From JAMXLO01 sp963696645 (GTDB lineage Bacteria > Pseudomonadota > Alphaproteobacteria > Acetobacterales > Acetobacteraceae), in the NCBI GenBank assembly GCA_963696645.1, contig CAVOKY010000002.1, positions 1 to 64,000 on the forward strand: a DNA stretch of 64,000 bases. The letters are read 5' to 3'. Positions within the stretch are counted from its first letter, which is position 1. Each line of letters opens with the position of its first letter. The position numbers and the translations under genes are program-made. The notes beneath the pieces were generated by a model. That model saw nothing but the letters and a program-made list of their open reading frames with translations, ran no database searches and was not told the origin of the DNA. Below, in pieces: positions 18,244 through 28,422 of the stretch.

Positions 18244-18654
18244 CTGCCGAACCTCCCTGTGGTTCGCCGATTGTGCGCTGGTTCATGGCCTCGGCGTCAA
18301 GACCGCCGGGCGGCGATCAGAGTTCGGCCGAGTTTCCGGCGACGACGCAACCCGGCTCGGTCCAGTGGGCGCAGGCGAGATGCAGCACCGTCTGTGCCCT
18401 GGCGACTTAAAGATCGACGTCCGCAGATGATAGCGAAACATCCGCTCGCAGCCCATCTCAGCCAATGGGCGGTCAATCGGGAGATCTCGGGACCGCTCGC
18501 TCGGTACCGCGTGGCGCCGGCTGCTTCGCGCCAGTGGTAGTCGTTCCAGACCGGCCCGCCGTCAGTGGAATGCAGACGTTCGCCCCAATGCACCCGCAGT
18601 TACTCAGATGTCAGCTGACGGTGGCGACCAGACATCGCCTTGGCACGGATGGCC
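18244..18654. other. intergenic region without a recognisable gene
   Basis: 411 bp between the dioxygenase operon (whose promoter must lie here) and the ion channel gene. A minus-strand frame in 18297-18593 has some protein-like character (GPVWNDYHWREAAGATRY), but I do not recognise it and it lacks a good ribosome site. It may be a decayed gene. Confidence 0.4.
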
Positions 18655-19134
18655 CTAGCCTTTGGGTTCCGTGGGCACCTCAAACGGCCAGACACGCTGC
18701 AGAACGACCAGCAGGAATGCCGTGCTCAAACCGAACACCATGAGGCCGCAGATTGCCTCCAATGGTCCCATCAGCCTCCAGCGCGGCTCTATGCTAACGA
18801 CGTCGGCGCCAAGGGTGGTAATCATTTGGAGGGAGAAATACACAGCATGTGTAAAGTCTGGCGATGCGCCGAGCACAACATAAGCGACCGCCCAGAGCGA
18901 AGCCTCAAGGGCATGCAGGACCGTGAGCAATAGAGATGTGATGCCAATAACCACGGAAAACCTGAGATGCAATGTATGATCGTGCCGAGAGGGTCGAAGC
19001 AGCGGGCCGCAGTACTTTGCCAGCATGACGCTGATCAATCCCAGGCCAGAAGCGTGTACAGCCAGCGAAATTGTAACGAGCAACAGGCCCCAGACCCAAT
19101 CACCGAACCAAGCTCCGATCACACCAGCAGGCAC
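18655..19134 (-). CDS. ion channel / two-pore-type potassium channel family protein
   Basis: A 159-residue membrane protein. Hydrophobic helices are at about 10-35 (WGLLLVTISLAVHASGLGLISVML), 55-90 (VVIGITSLLLTVLHALEASLWAVAYVVLG) and 125-150 (EAICGLMVFGLSTAFLLVVLQ). Between the last two, AVYFSLQMITTLGADVV looks like the pore helix and selectivity filter, but reads TTLGAD instead of the potassium-type T-x-G-Y-G. The last helix resembles the inner helix of Ion_trans_2 proteins. The start is GTG 19134. It is isolated from its neighbours, and ion selectivity cannot be stated. Confidence 0.7.
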   Translation of the reverse strand: MPAGVIGAWFGDWVWGLLLVTISLAVHASGLGLISVMLAKYCGPLLRPSRHDHTLHLRFSVVIGITSLLLTVLHALEASLWAVAYVVLGASPDFTHAVYFSLQMITTLGADVVSIEPRWRLMGPLEAICGLMVFGLSTAFLLVVLQRVWPFEVPTEPKG

Positions 19135-19388
19135 CGTTTCCGTCCTTCACGTTTCATCGGTTGACGTTGCCTCGCTGCGGCTTTCTGGATCGCTAGGCGC
19201 AGCAATCTGCAGAGCCTGACGACCGGAGGATCTTTTGCGGGCCAACATGCAGTGAAATTTTAACCATCTTAATACGATATGTGCCGGACCATGCCCGGAT
19301 AATTGATCTGGATCAATGCGGTCGAGAGCGTAATGTTGCCAAGTGGTCGCGCCGATGGTACGAGCGTACAGAGTGCTCAGGAGTTCGG

Positions 19389-21050
19389 ATGCTGCGCCTC
19401 ATAACGAGCTTCGCAACCCGGTACCGCAGAGCGGGGTGGGTCATTCAGGCATCAGAGCCAGCTCGACTGTTCATGTACGCGGCAACCATCGCGCTGATGC
19501 TTCCGTCCACCGGCTGCACGGTCGGCCCGAACTTCATCACCCCTCCGGCTCCGGTCGCGGACAAATGGCTCGAATCGGGCAGCCCGTCTGTACAGTCCGA
19601 CCATCAGCAGTATGAGGATTGGTGGACGGTTTTCCACGACCCCACGCTGAATCGACTGATCGATATCGCCTACCATCAGAACCTGACTCTGATGACAGCC
19701 GGCGCCCGCGTACTCGAGGCTCGTGCGGTTCTTGGCGTCTCGATCGGTGAGTTCTACCCGCAGACGCAGCAGATTGGCGCCAATGTCGGCTACAACCAGG
19801 CCAGCCAGGTCGATCCGACATCGAACCCGGCGCACCAGCTTGAGAACTATTGGCGGGCTTCGCTTGGCACGCAGATCGCCTGGGAACTGGATTTCTGGGG
19901 CAAGTTCCGGCGTGGCGTTGAGTCCGCCGACGCGTCCTATCTCGCCTCCATCGCGACCTATGACGACGTACTCGTCAGCCTGCTGGGCGATGTCGCAACG
20001 AGTTATATCGGCATCCGAACGCTGCAACAGCAAATTCTGATTTCGCGCGAAAATGTCGTCAAGCAGCAGAAGGCGCTTGCCATCGCGCGGGATCGGTTCC
20101 ATGGCGGCACCGCGACCGGGCTCGATGTGTTCCAGGCGGAAAACGTCCTGGCACAGACGGAAGCGACGATCCCGCAACTGACAGCTCAGTTGCAGCAAGG
20201 CGAGGATGCGCTCCGCGTCCTGCTCGGCATGACGCCAGAATCGCTGGACAGCCTGCTCGCGGGCTCGACGGACATACCGGTTCCGCCGAGGGACGTCGCT
20301 GTCGGCATCCCCGCGGATCTGATCCGCCGCCGGCCGGACATTCGCAGCGCCGAACTCAATGCGGCGGCGCAGAGTGCGCAGATCGGTATCGCCAAGGCTG
20401 AGCTTTTCCCGGCGTTCAGCCTGACTGGCGTGTTCGGCACAGTCGCGGGGAGTTCCGGCAACAACCGCGTCGGCGATGTCTTCACCGCACCCGGCATCCA
20501 GTTCGCCTTCGGTCCCACGTTCAGTTGGCCGATCCTGAACTACGGCCAGATCACCAATAACGTTCGGGTGCAGGACGCGCGCTTGCAGGCGCTGCTGATT
20601 GCCTATCAGAACACTGTACTGAAGGCCCAGCAGGAGGTCGAGAACGGTCTGGCCGCATTCCTGCAAGGGCGCCAGCAGGTTGATCTCCTGCGTCGCAGCG
20701 TTGCCGCGGCCAACAGCGCCTTGGGTATCGCGATCGATCAGTACTTGCTGGGAACAAGAGATTTCACCACCGTGCTGACTGCTGAGCAGAATCTCTATCA
20801 GGCACAGAGCAGCCTGGCTTCCGCCGAAGGCAGCCTCGCCACCGGCCTCGCCTCTGTCTACCGGGCTCTAGGCGGCGGCTGGCAACTACGGGAAGGAAAT
20901 GAATTCGTGAACGCCGCAACGCGTGACGAAATGCGCAACCGGACAAACTGGGGCAAGCTGCTGCCGCCGGCCGACCACCCTCAGCCATCGACACCAGGGC
21001 TCCCTTCGCCGGCGGACGAGGGACCGAATGTTCGGGCACCGCAGTGGTGA
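19389..21050 (+). CDS. RND efflux outer-membrane lipoprotein (NodT/OprM family)
   Basis: The outer-membrane channel of the three-gene RND pump. The ATG at 19389 has AGGAG just upstream. A long n-region precedes the hydrophobic core MYAATIALMLPSTGC and lipobox Cys, followed by TVGPNFITPP, the standard start of the mature NodT type. Two OEP repeats contain ANVGYNQASQ, WELDFWGKFRRGVESADASYLAS and, in the second, IPADLIRRRPDIRSAELNAAAQ and GIAKAELFPAFSLTGVFG. About 553 residues, slightly long at the C-terminus. The adaptor starts 7 bp later. Likely exports drugs, dyes or solvents. Confidence 0.92.
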   Translation: MLRLITSFATRYRRAGWVIQASEPARLFMYAATIALMLPSTGCTVGPNFITPPAPVADKWLESGSPSVQSDHQQYEDWWTVFHDPTLNRLIDIAYHQNLTLMTAGARVLEARAVLGVSIGEFYPQTQQIGANVGYNQASQVDPTSNPAHQLENYWRASLGTQIAWELDFWGKFRRGVESADASYLASIATYDDVLVSLLGDVATSYIGIRTLQQQILISRENVVKQQKALAIARDRFHGGTATGLDVFQAENVLAQTEATIPQLTAQLQQGEDALRVLLGMTPESLDSLLAGSTDIPVPPRDVAVGIPADLIRRRPDIRSAELNAAAQSAQIGIAKAELFPAFSLTGVFGTVAGSSGNNRVGDVFTAPGIQFAFGPTFSWPILNYGQITNNVRVQDARLQALLIAYQNTVLKAQQEVENGLAAFLQGRQQVDLLRRSVAAANSALGIAIDQYLLGTRDFTTVLTAEQNLYQAQSSLASAEGSLATGLASVYRALGGGWQLREGNEFVNAATRDEMRNRTNWGKLLPPADHPQPSTPGLPSPADEGPNVRAPQW

Positions 21051-21057
21051 GGTTGTC

Positions 21058-22330
21058 GTGAAAATTCGTTCTGTCATGCGTGTGTGGGCGCGGCAGCCGC
21101 AAACAGCCATCGGGATCGTGGTTGTTGCGATCATGGTCGCCGCTGTGAGCGGGCTCTCAGCCGGCAAGACGCCGTCGGCGCCGACGCAGGCTGCGGGCGC
21201 CGTCCACACCGGTCAGGCTACACCCCAATCCGCGCCTGCTGCACCGGCCGCGGTGGCGCAGGCTCAGTTCCCGGCACAGCCACCGCCGACCATCCCGGTG
21301 GTGCAACCAAAGGTCCAGACAGTCAGCGACTATCTCGAGATCACCGGCAATGCTGCCGCTGTCAACCAGGTCAAGTTGATTGCGCGCGTCGTCGGGGTTC
21401 TTGGAGAGACTGCATTTCGACGATGGCGCGCTGGTCAGGAAGGGCGATCTGCTCGTTACGCTCCAGCAGGATCAGTACAAGGCGCAACTGCAACAGGCCG
21501 AGGCGCAGCTTCAGTTGCAGCAGGCCGCTCTGCTCTATGCCAAGACCGAGGTCGTTCGCTACACGGCGCTGCTCAAGCGGGATGCGGCGACGCAGGTCGA
21601 TGTCGACCACTGGAATTTCGAGCGGCAGAGCGCGGAGGCAAATATTCTGGCGGCGCAGGCACAGATAGCTCTGGCGCAACTCAACCTGAGCTATACGGAA
21701 ATCCGGGCGCCATTCGACGGGCAGATGGGCAAGCATCTGGTCGATCCTGGCAACGTCGTCGGCGGCAACGGCCAGGAGGCCGCTCTGGCCGAAATCACCC
21801 AGCTGGATCCGATCTACGTCGTTGCCAATATCAGCTCGCAACAGGCGTTGCAGATTCGGGCGAATCTGGACCAGCGACGGCTCACCCTGGACGAGCTGCA
21901 CAGAGTACCGATCGATGCTGCGCTGGCGGACGAGACAGGATTCCCGCATCACGGCACGATCGAGTATGTCGCACCGGCGATCGATCAGGCGACGGGGACG
22001 CTGCTGGTTCGTGGCATTCTGCGCAATCCCGATCGGACTTTGCTGCCCGGCATGTTCGTGAAGATCCGGCTCCCCATGGGGAAGGTCGTGCAGAGCGCGC
22101 TGCTGGTGCCGGACAGGGCATTGCAGGAAGACCAGGGCGGCCGTTATCTGCTGGTTGTCACCCCCGACAACATTGTCCAGCAGCGCTACGTCCAACTTGG
22201 TGAGCTGATCGGCGATCTGCGCGTCATCACGACCGGCCTGAAGCCGGATGACCGCGTGGTGATCGGGGAGCTTTGGCAGGCTGCGCCCGGCACGAAAGTG
22301 ACGCCGCAACTGACGACCATCGGCGGATAG
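21058..22330 (+). CDS. RND efflux periplasmic adaptor (MFP), one frameshift
   Basis: A HlyD/AcrA-type adaptor anchored by one N-terminal helix (GIVVVAIMVAAVSGLSAG), followed by an Ala/Pro-rich linker. The barrel-sandwich part reads IPVVQPKVQTVSDYLEITGNAAAVNQVKLIARVVG, then one extra g near 21405 (cggggttc) shifts the frame. It resumes FLERLHFDDGALVRKGDLL. A coiled-coil hairpin rich in QLQQAEAQLQLQQAALLYAKTEV follows, then the beta-barrel (GTIEYVAPAIDQATGTLLVRG) and the membrane-proximal part. The start is GTG 21058. Corrected length is about 424 residues. Confidence 0.9.
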
Positions 22331-22341
22331 AGGCCGCGTCG

Positions 22342-25300
22342 ATGTCGAAATTCTTCATCGAGCACCCGGTCCTTGCCAACGTACTGGCGATCGTTCTGGT
22401 GCTGCTCGGTGCCGTCGCCCTGTTCCGGTTGCCGGTTTCCGAATACCCCAACGTTGTGCCGCCGACCGTGTCGGTGACAGCAAGCTATCCCGGCGCAAGT
22501 GCCCAGACTGTCATCGACACCATTGCGTTGCCGATCGAGCTGCAGGTCAACGGTGTCGATCGCATGCTCTATATGGAGTCCACCAGCGCAGCCGATGGCA
22601 CCTACAGTCTGACGGTGACGTTCGAGATCGGCACCGATCCGGATATCGACCAGGTTCTGGTGCAGAACCGGGTGCAGATGGCCATGGCGTCGTTGCCGGA
22701 GCCGGTGCAGGCGCAGGGCGTGAGCGTTCAGAAGAAGAACACCGCGCTGCTGCAGATCGTCACCTTGAACTCTCCGGAAGGGAAGTTCGACAGCCTGTAC
22801 ATGAGCAACTATGCGACCATCAACCTGGTCAACGAATTGGCACGCCTGCCCGGTGTCGGCAGCGTCAAGGTATTTGGTGCCGGCACATACTCCATGCGCA
22901 TCTGGATGGATCCGCAAAAGCTGTTTGCATACGGCCTGGTGCCGAAGGATGTGATCGATTCGATTCGGCAGCAGAGTCAGAACGTCGCGGCGGGACAGGT
23001 AGGCACGCCGCCGGCGCCACCGAGCCAACAGTTCCAGTACACCGTGGACATTCAGTCACGGCTGAACGATCCGGAGCAATTCGGCGACATCGTCGTCAAG
23101 GATCAGACCGCGCAGGGTGGCCGCCTGATCCGCGTCAGGGACATCGGTCGCATCGAACTCGGCTCGCAGACCTACTCGCAGGACTTCAGGCTGAACGGCA
23201 AGCCGGCCGCCGGTATCGGCATCTATCAGACGCCTGAGGCCAATTCGCTCCAGGTCGGCAAGGAGGTCGCGGCGAAGATGGCGGAGCTGTCCCGTCGCTT
23301 CCCGCAGGGTCTGCACTTCGCCGTACCCGTACGACACGACGATCTTCGTCCAGGATTCCATCAGCGAGGTCTACAAGACACTCTACCAGGCAGGCATCCT
23401 GGTGCTGATCGTGATCCTGGTGTTCCTGCAGAATTTCCGCGCCACGCTGGTGCCGGCGACGACTGTCCCCGTCACCATCATCGGTGCGTTCGCCGGCATG
23501 GCAGCGCTGGGTTTCACCGTCAATCTGTCCACCTTGTTTGGCATCGTGCTGGCGATCGGCATCGTGGTGGACGACGCGATCGTCATCGTGGAAGGCGTGA
23601 CCAAGTACATCGAGCAAGGCATGTCGGGTCATGACGCCGCTATCAAGGCGATGGATGAGCTGTTCGGACCGATCATCGGCATCACCCTGGTACTGATGGC
23701 GGTGTTCATACCCGCCGCCTTCGTGCCGGGTCTGACCGGAAACATGTTCGCGCAATTTGCACTGGTGATCGCCGTTACGGCGTTGATCAGCGCCGTGAAC
23801 GCCGCCACGCTCAAGCCGACACAGTGCGCGTTGTGGCTTCGCACGCCGGTACCGCCGGAGCAGCGCAATCTCTTCTATCGCGGCTTCAACCGGGTCTATG
23901 ACAAGGCGGAAGATCTCTATGTGGCATTGATTGGCCGCATGGTGAGGCGCAGTGGTTTGATGGTGTTGATTGCTCTGCTGCTCGCAGGGGTGGGCTTCTG
24001 GGGCCTTGCCCGACTGCCGACGGCATTCATTCCAATCGACGACCAGGGCTATCTGATGGCCGCCGTGCAATTGCCGGATGGCGCCTCGCTGGGACGCACC
24101 TCGGCGGCCCTCGAGCAGGTCAACAAGGTTGCGTCTGCCATACCGGGCGTTCAGCAGGTGATCTCGATCTCGGGGATGTCGATACTCGACAACAGTGCCG
24201 ACCTCGCCAATGCGGGGACCGCCTGGGTCATGCTCAAGCCGTTCGATGAGCGTCTGAAGGCCAGGGGTCAGGACATGATTTCAATCTATGATCAGCTGCA
24301 AAAGGGGCTCGCCTCGCTGCCGGACGGGCGCGCATACGTGCTGCCGCCGCCCCCGATCCAGGGCATTGGCAACGCCGGCGGCTTCCAGATGCAACTGGAA
24401 ATGCTCGGCGGCAACTTCGACTATCAGAAGCTGGGCGATCTCGCCAACCAGATTGTCAAGGAAGCCGGCAACGACCCCTCCTTGCAGAACGTGATTACGA
24501 CATACCGGCCTGGCGCGCCGCATGTCGCGTTGACCGTGGATCGAGCAAGAGCCGAAACGCTGCGCGTTCCGGTGGGCGACGTGTTCGCGGCGCTCACCGA
24601 CTATCTTGGGTCGACCTATGTCAATCAGTTCAACAAGTTCGGCCTGTCGCTGCAGGTCTATGTGCAGGCCGACTCGCAATACCGACTGCAGCCGGATGAC
24701 CTGCTGAACCTGAATGTTCGAAGCCAGGATGGGCAGATGGTGCCGATCGGCGCGATTGCGCATATCGGGCCCGTGGTCGCGCCAGCATTGACCACGCTTT
24801 ATAATTTGTATCCGTCCGCCACGATCGTCGGTGGACCGGCGCGCGGCTTCAGTTCCGGCCAGGCAATGGCTGCCATGGAGCAGATCGCGAAGCGTGTATT
24901 GCCCAGTGACGTGAGCTTTGAATGGTCGGCGATGTCGTACCAGGAGAAGATTACCGGCAATCAACTGTACTACGTATTCGGTCTCTCGGTGCTGCTGGTT
25001 TATCTTTGTTTGGCCGGCCAATACGGTAGCTGGATCATGCCGCTGGCCGTGCTATCCGCAGTACCACTGGCGCTGCTCGGGCCGGTGGCCGCACTGACGA
25101 GCCTTGGGGCCGCCAATAATCTTTACACACAGATCGGTCTGATGCTGCTGATCGCATTGTCGGCGAAAAATGGCATCCTGATCGTCGAGGTTGCGCGCGA
25201 ACGTCGGACGATAGGCGGGAAATCAATTCAGGAGTCCGCGGTTGACGCGGCCCGCACACGGTTCCGGCCCATCCTGATGACGTCGTTCGCCTTCATTCTT

Positions 25301-25501
25301 GGCGTGCTGCCGTTGGTTCTTGCGACTGGAGCTGGAGCCAACGCTCGCCGCTCCCTCGGCATCAGCGTATTCAGCGGCATGATCGCATCGACCTGCCTCG
25401 CGGTGTTGTTCGTGCCATCCTTCTTCGCTGTATTGCAGCGGCTTGAGGACCGAAGGCGGCGATCAACGAAACCTGAAGCCGTGGCTCTCCCAGGCGATTG
25501 A
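22342..25501 (+). CDS. RND multidrug efflux permease (HAE1/AcrB family), one frameshift
   Basis: The proton-driven inner-membrane pump. It starts MSKFFIEHPVLANVLAIVLVLLGAVALFRLPVSEYPNVVPP, the classical N-terminus (given here only as the start of the first helix and following PxSEYP motif). One extra c near 23333 (gtacccgtac) shifts the frame within FAVPYDTTIFV. The rest is intact: IGAFAGMAALGFTVNLSTLFG, then VVDDAIVIVEGV with the proton-relay aspartates, PTAFIPIDDQGY, and the C-terminal SAKNGILIVEVARER and RRSLGISVFSGM. About 1,050 residues. It is last in the operon after the outer-membrane channel and adaptor. Confidence 0.93.
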
Positions 25502-25818
25502 GGCATCGCGCCAGGTCATGCGGACGCCAATATCCGCTTCGGCGTCCCGGTGGCTCGAAGCCGTCCGACCGCGATGGTGATGACTTTGTCACCGGCCGGC
25601 GGCTGGTACCGTTCCCAGCGCCGAATATCGATTGTCCAGCTATGATAGTCCCTGATTGGCTGCCGGATGAGCCCCGGAATGGTGATTTCCACACGTGGCG
25701 GGCTCTACACCGCCGGTTTGTCGTCGCGCCGAATTGCACCCGCCTGGGTGCCATCGCAGTCAAGACCGCTGATATGCTAACGTTGCCGCGCGGGACGGCA
25801 TCGAGAGGGTGATGGATC
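25502..25818. other. intergenic region, nothing recognised
   Basis: 317 bp after the RND operon. Open frames on both strands here are Arg/Pro-rich and look like chance. No hairpin with a T-run was seen. Confidence 0.4.
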
Positions 25819-26205
25819 ATGTTGGATCGGTCATTGAAGCGGCTGAGCAAGAAGAGCCGGCGTGGCTTCCGTGGTTATCCTCTGGCAACGTTGGCCGCAT
25901 ATGGCCCCGATGACCGGCGTGCCAGCAAACTCGCGGTGGGCATCATCGTGCGCGAGGGGGAGGAGCCCGACATGCGCAAGTGGTTCTCGGATACGGCCGA
26001 TGTGCGGTCGGATCCAAGGATCGCCGCAGAGATCCTCGATTTTCTGCAACAGAACGACGTGCTCTCTGTCGCCATGACCGATCGCATCATCGGCTGCCCG
26101 TACGAGGAAGGCATCGACTACGAAGGCGAATATTGTCCCGTATGCACGTTCTGGATCGGGCGCGACCGGTTCACCGGTGAGCTGGAATCACCGCCAGACC
26201 ATTGA
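25819..26205 (+). CDS. conserved hypothetical protein, 128 aa
   Basis: MLDRSLKRLSKKSRRGFRGYP, then KLAVGIIVREGEEPDMRKWFS, then DVLSVAMTDRIIGCPYEEGIDYEGEYCPVCTFWIGRDRF. The GCPHEEGIDY-x-x-G-x-x-CPxCPFW pattern with three cysteines is shared by a widespread uncharacterised proteobacterial family and could bind a metal. It is intact. No operon partner is evident; DUF1028 starts 33 bp after it. Confidence 0.7.
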   Translation: MLDRSLKRLSKKSRRGFRGYPLATLAAYGPDDRRASKLAVGIIVREGEEPDMRKWFSDTADVRSDPRIAAEILDFLQQNDVLSVAMTDRIIGCPYEEGIDYEGEYCPVCTFWIGRDRFTGELESPPDH

Positions 26206-26238
26206 CGGCCATCAACCGTCCCGCTCTCTATCCCCCGG

Positions 26239-26958
26239 ATGACCTGGTCCATCGTCACGCACGACCCAGCCACCGGCGCCTTCGCCGTTGCCGTCGCCAC
26301 GAAGGCCTTCGCGGTCGGCGCGTCCTGTCCGTTCGTTCGGTCGGGCGTGGGAGCGGTTTCCACCCAGTCGCTGACCAACCGCTATCTCGGTCCGGCGGTC
26401 CTCGATGCGCTGGACCGCGGCCTGCCGCCGGACGCGGCGATCGAAGCTGCGCTGACCGGTGACGCGGCGCGCGGTGTCCGCCAGGTGCATGCAGTGGACC
26501 GGCATGGCCGCACCGCCGCCTGGACCGGGCAGAATTGCGTCGAATGGTGCGGCAGTGTGGCCGCCCCCGGCATCAGCGTCGCCGGCAACATGCTGGTGGG
26601 CGAACCGACGATCGCTGCAACGCTGGACGCCTGGCAGGCGCAACCTGCGCTGGCATTGCCCGAACGTCTGATGGCGGCCATGAGGGCCGGCGAGGCGGCC
26701 GGCGGCGATCGTCGTGGCCGACAGTCGGCCGCCATGCTGCTGACCACCACCGAGGATTTCCCCGACCTCGACCTGCGGGTGGACGACAGTCCCGATCCGT
26801 TGTCCGAACTGCACCGCCTGCTGGGCATCTGGCGGCGCGAACGGGCGCCGGGCCTGGCGATGCAGCCCTCGCGCGCCAACCCCGCCGGTTTCATCGACCT
26901 GGACACGATCGAGGCCGGCTGGATGGCGCGAGGCCTCGACCTGCGGTTCCGCCGCTAG
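26239..26958 (+). CDS. DUF1028 family protein (Ntn-hydrolase-like)
   Basis: A 239-residue DUF1028 protein: MTWSIVTHDPATGAFAVAVATKAFAVGASCPFV, GVGAVSTQSLTNRYLGP, HGRTAAWTGQNCVEW, GISVAGNMLVGE, and DLDLRVDDSPDPLSELHRLL (each block abbreviated). DUF1028 proteins have an Ntn-hydrolase-type fold and are often encoded next to amide- or amino-acid-importing ABC systems, as here with two LivK-type genes downstream. Hydrolysis of an amide or peptide ligand before uptake is a reasonable but unproven role. No signal peptide was seen. Confidence 0.85.
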   Translation: MTWSIVTHDPATGAFAVAVATKAFAVGASCPFVRSGVGAVSTQSLTNRYLGPAVLDALDRGLPPDAAIEAALTGDAARGVRQVHAVDRHGRTAAWTGQNCVEWCGSVAAPGISVAGNMLVGEPTIAATLDAWQAQPALALPERLMAAMRAGEAAGGDRRGRQSAAMLLTTTEDFPDLDLRVDDSPDPLSELHRLLGIWRRERAPGLAMQPSRANPAGFIDLDTIEAGWMARGLDLRFRR

Positions 26959-27053
26959 CCCATGCCATCGGCCTCTGGCAGAGTGAACCTTGCATGACGC
27001 GCGCCCGGGCGCTGCCCGTCCATGCCACGCACAGTAAACGAGGGAGACATCAC

Positions 27054-28289
27054 ATGCTGACCCGCAGAGCTGCCGCACAGCTTCTCGCCACCACTGCCGT
27101 CGCCGCCGCCCTCGGCAGCGGCTCCGCCCATGCCGAGGACAAGGTGGTCAGGATCGGCATCGACCTGTCGCTGACCGGAGCCGACGCGGAGTCGGCCACC
27201 CGCATCAAGAACGGCGCGGTGATGGCGTTCGACGAGATCAACGCCAAGCATGAAATCCCCGGCTACAAGTTGGACGCACTAATCCTCGACGATGGCACCG
27301 CGACGGCCGGCCAGTACGACCCGGCGCAGGCCGCGACCAACGCACGCAAGATGGTGTCCGACAAGGCTGTGGTGGCGGCGATCGGTCCGATGATGAGCGG
27401 CGCCGGCAAGGCGATGGCGCCGATCCTGAGCCAGGGCGATCTGGCGACCATCACGCCGAGCTCGACCAATCCCGACATCACCAATCCGAAGTTCGCCGAC
27501 CAGTACAAGCCGGGCGGCAAGGCGATCTATTTCCGCACCGTTACGACAGACGCATTCCAGGGGCCGAACCTGGCAAATTACTTCGCCGAAACGCTGCATG
27601 TGAAGTCGGTGTATATCCTGGATGATTCGGGCGCCTACGGCGTGGGCATCGCGGATTCGTTCCAGAAACAGGCGGAGGCAAAGGGCATCAAGGTACTCGG
27701 GCGCGACCGGCTCGACCCGAAGGCCGCCGACTACACGACGATCCTCACCAAGATCAAATCACTCAATCCCGATGCGCTGTACTATGGCGGTGTCGGCCAG
27801 GCGGGCGTGAAGCTGGCCAAGCAGGCCTATGACATCATTCCGAACGTGATCAAGGGCGCTGGCGACGGCATGTACTCGGCCGAGATGCTGTCGGCAGTGG
27901 GTTTCCCGGCCGCGGCCGGCTGGTACGCCACGATTGCCTCGCCGCACGTCACCGGCCAGTCGGACGCCGAGGCCTGGATGAAGGCGTACAGCGCGAAGTT
28001 CGGCATGCAGCCGGACGACTACTCGATCACCGCGTATGACGCCGCCCTGGTGATCGCGGATGCCATCAAGCGCGTGGTTGCCGACAAGAAGGAGGTCAAC
28101 CGCGACAACGTGCGCGACTATATCCAGACCGCCAACGTGAAGACGCTGCAGGGACCGGTCGCATTCGACGCCAACGGCGACCTGAAAGATCGCACGATCA
28201 GCATCTTCCAGATCAAGAAGGACGTTAATTACGCCGCCGACGACATGGTGCACCAGTACCATTACGTTGGCGTTGCGCCGCAGTCCTGA
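27054..28289 (+). CDS. branched-chain amino acid-type ABC substrate-binding protein (copy 1)
   Basis: A 411-residue periplasmic LivK/HAAT-type binding protein. The signal peptide MLTRRAAAQLLATTAVAAALGSGSAHA precedes EDKVVRIGIDLSLTGADAES. A type I periplasmic fold follows, with AQAATNARKMVSDKAVVAAIGPMMSG, TPSSTNPDITNP and VYILDDSGAYGVGIADSFQKQA. It is 133 bp upstream of a close paralogue and belongs to the liv operon 27054-33392. AGGGAG precedes the ATG. It is intact. Confidence 0.9.
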   Translation: MLTRRAAAQLLATTAVAAALGSGSAHAEDKVVRIGIDLSLTGADAESATRIKNGAVMAFDEINAKHEIPGYKLDALILDDGTATAGQYDPAQAATNARKMVSDKAVVAAIGPMMSGAGKAMAPILSQGDLATITPSSTNPDITNPKFADQYKPGGKAIYFRTVTTDAFQGPNLANYFAETLHVKSVYILDDSGAYGVGIADSFQKQAEAKGIKVLGRDRLDPKAADYTTILTKIKSLNPDALYYGGVGQAGVKLAKQAYDIIPNVIKGAGDGMYSAEMLSAVGFPAAAGWYATIASPHVTGQSDAEAWMKAYSAKFGMQPDDYSITAYDAALVIADAIKRVVADKKEVNRDNVRDYIQTANVKTLQGPVAFDANGDLKDRTISIFQIKKDVNYAADDMVHQYHYVGVAPQS

Positions 28290-28298
28290 CCGGTTCGG

Positions 28299-28328
28299 CA
28301 AGGCCAGGGCACTGGGGCTCTGGCCTTG
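28299..28328 (+). terminator. intercistronic stem-loop between tandem binding-protein genes
   Basis: CAAGGCCAG at 28299-28307 pairs perfectly with CTGGCCTTG at 28320-28328 around a 12-base loop, 9 bp after the first binding-protein stop. There is no T-run, so it is more likely an mRNA-stabilising or partial-termination hairpin, as found after binding-protein genes in other importers, than a full terminator. Confidence 0.45.
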
Positions 28329-28422
28329 ACCGGCACGCGCCTTGCTTGCCATCCACAGGTCGTATCCACCGGCCATAGTTCACCAGTTGCCTGCCAAACA
28401 AGACAAACAGGGAGACTCACAG

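Noticed and set aside
25502..25818. Small genes on either strand after the RND operon
   Set aside because: Composition is low-complexity, there is no ribosome site, and no recognisable motif.
28299..28328. Rho-independent terminator between the two binding-protein genes
   Set aside because: The stem is good but no T-run follows and the operon continues, so it is listed only as an intercistronic stem-loop.
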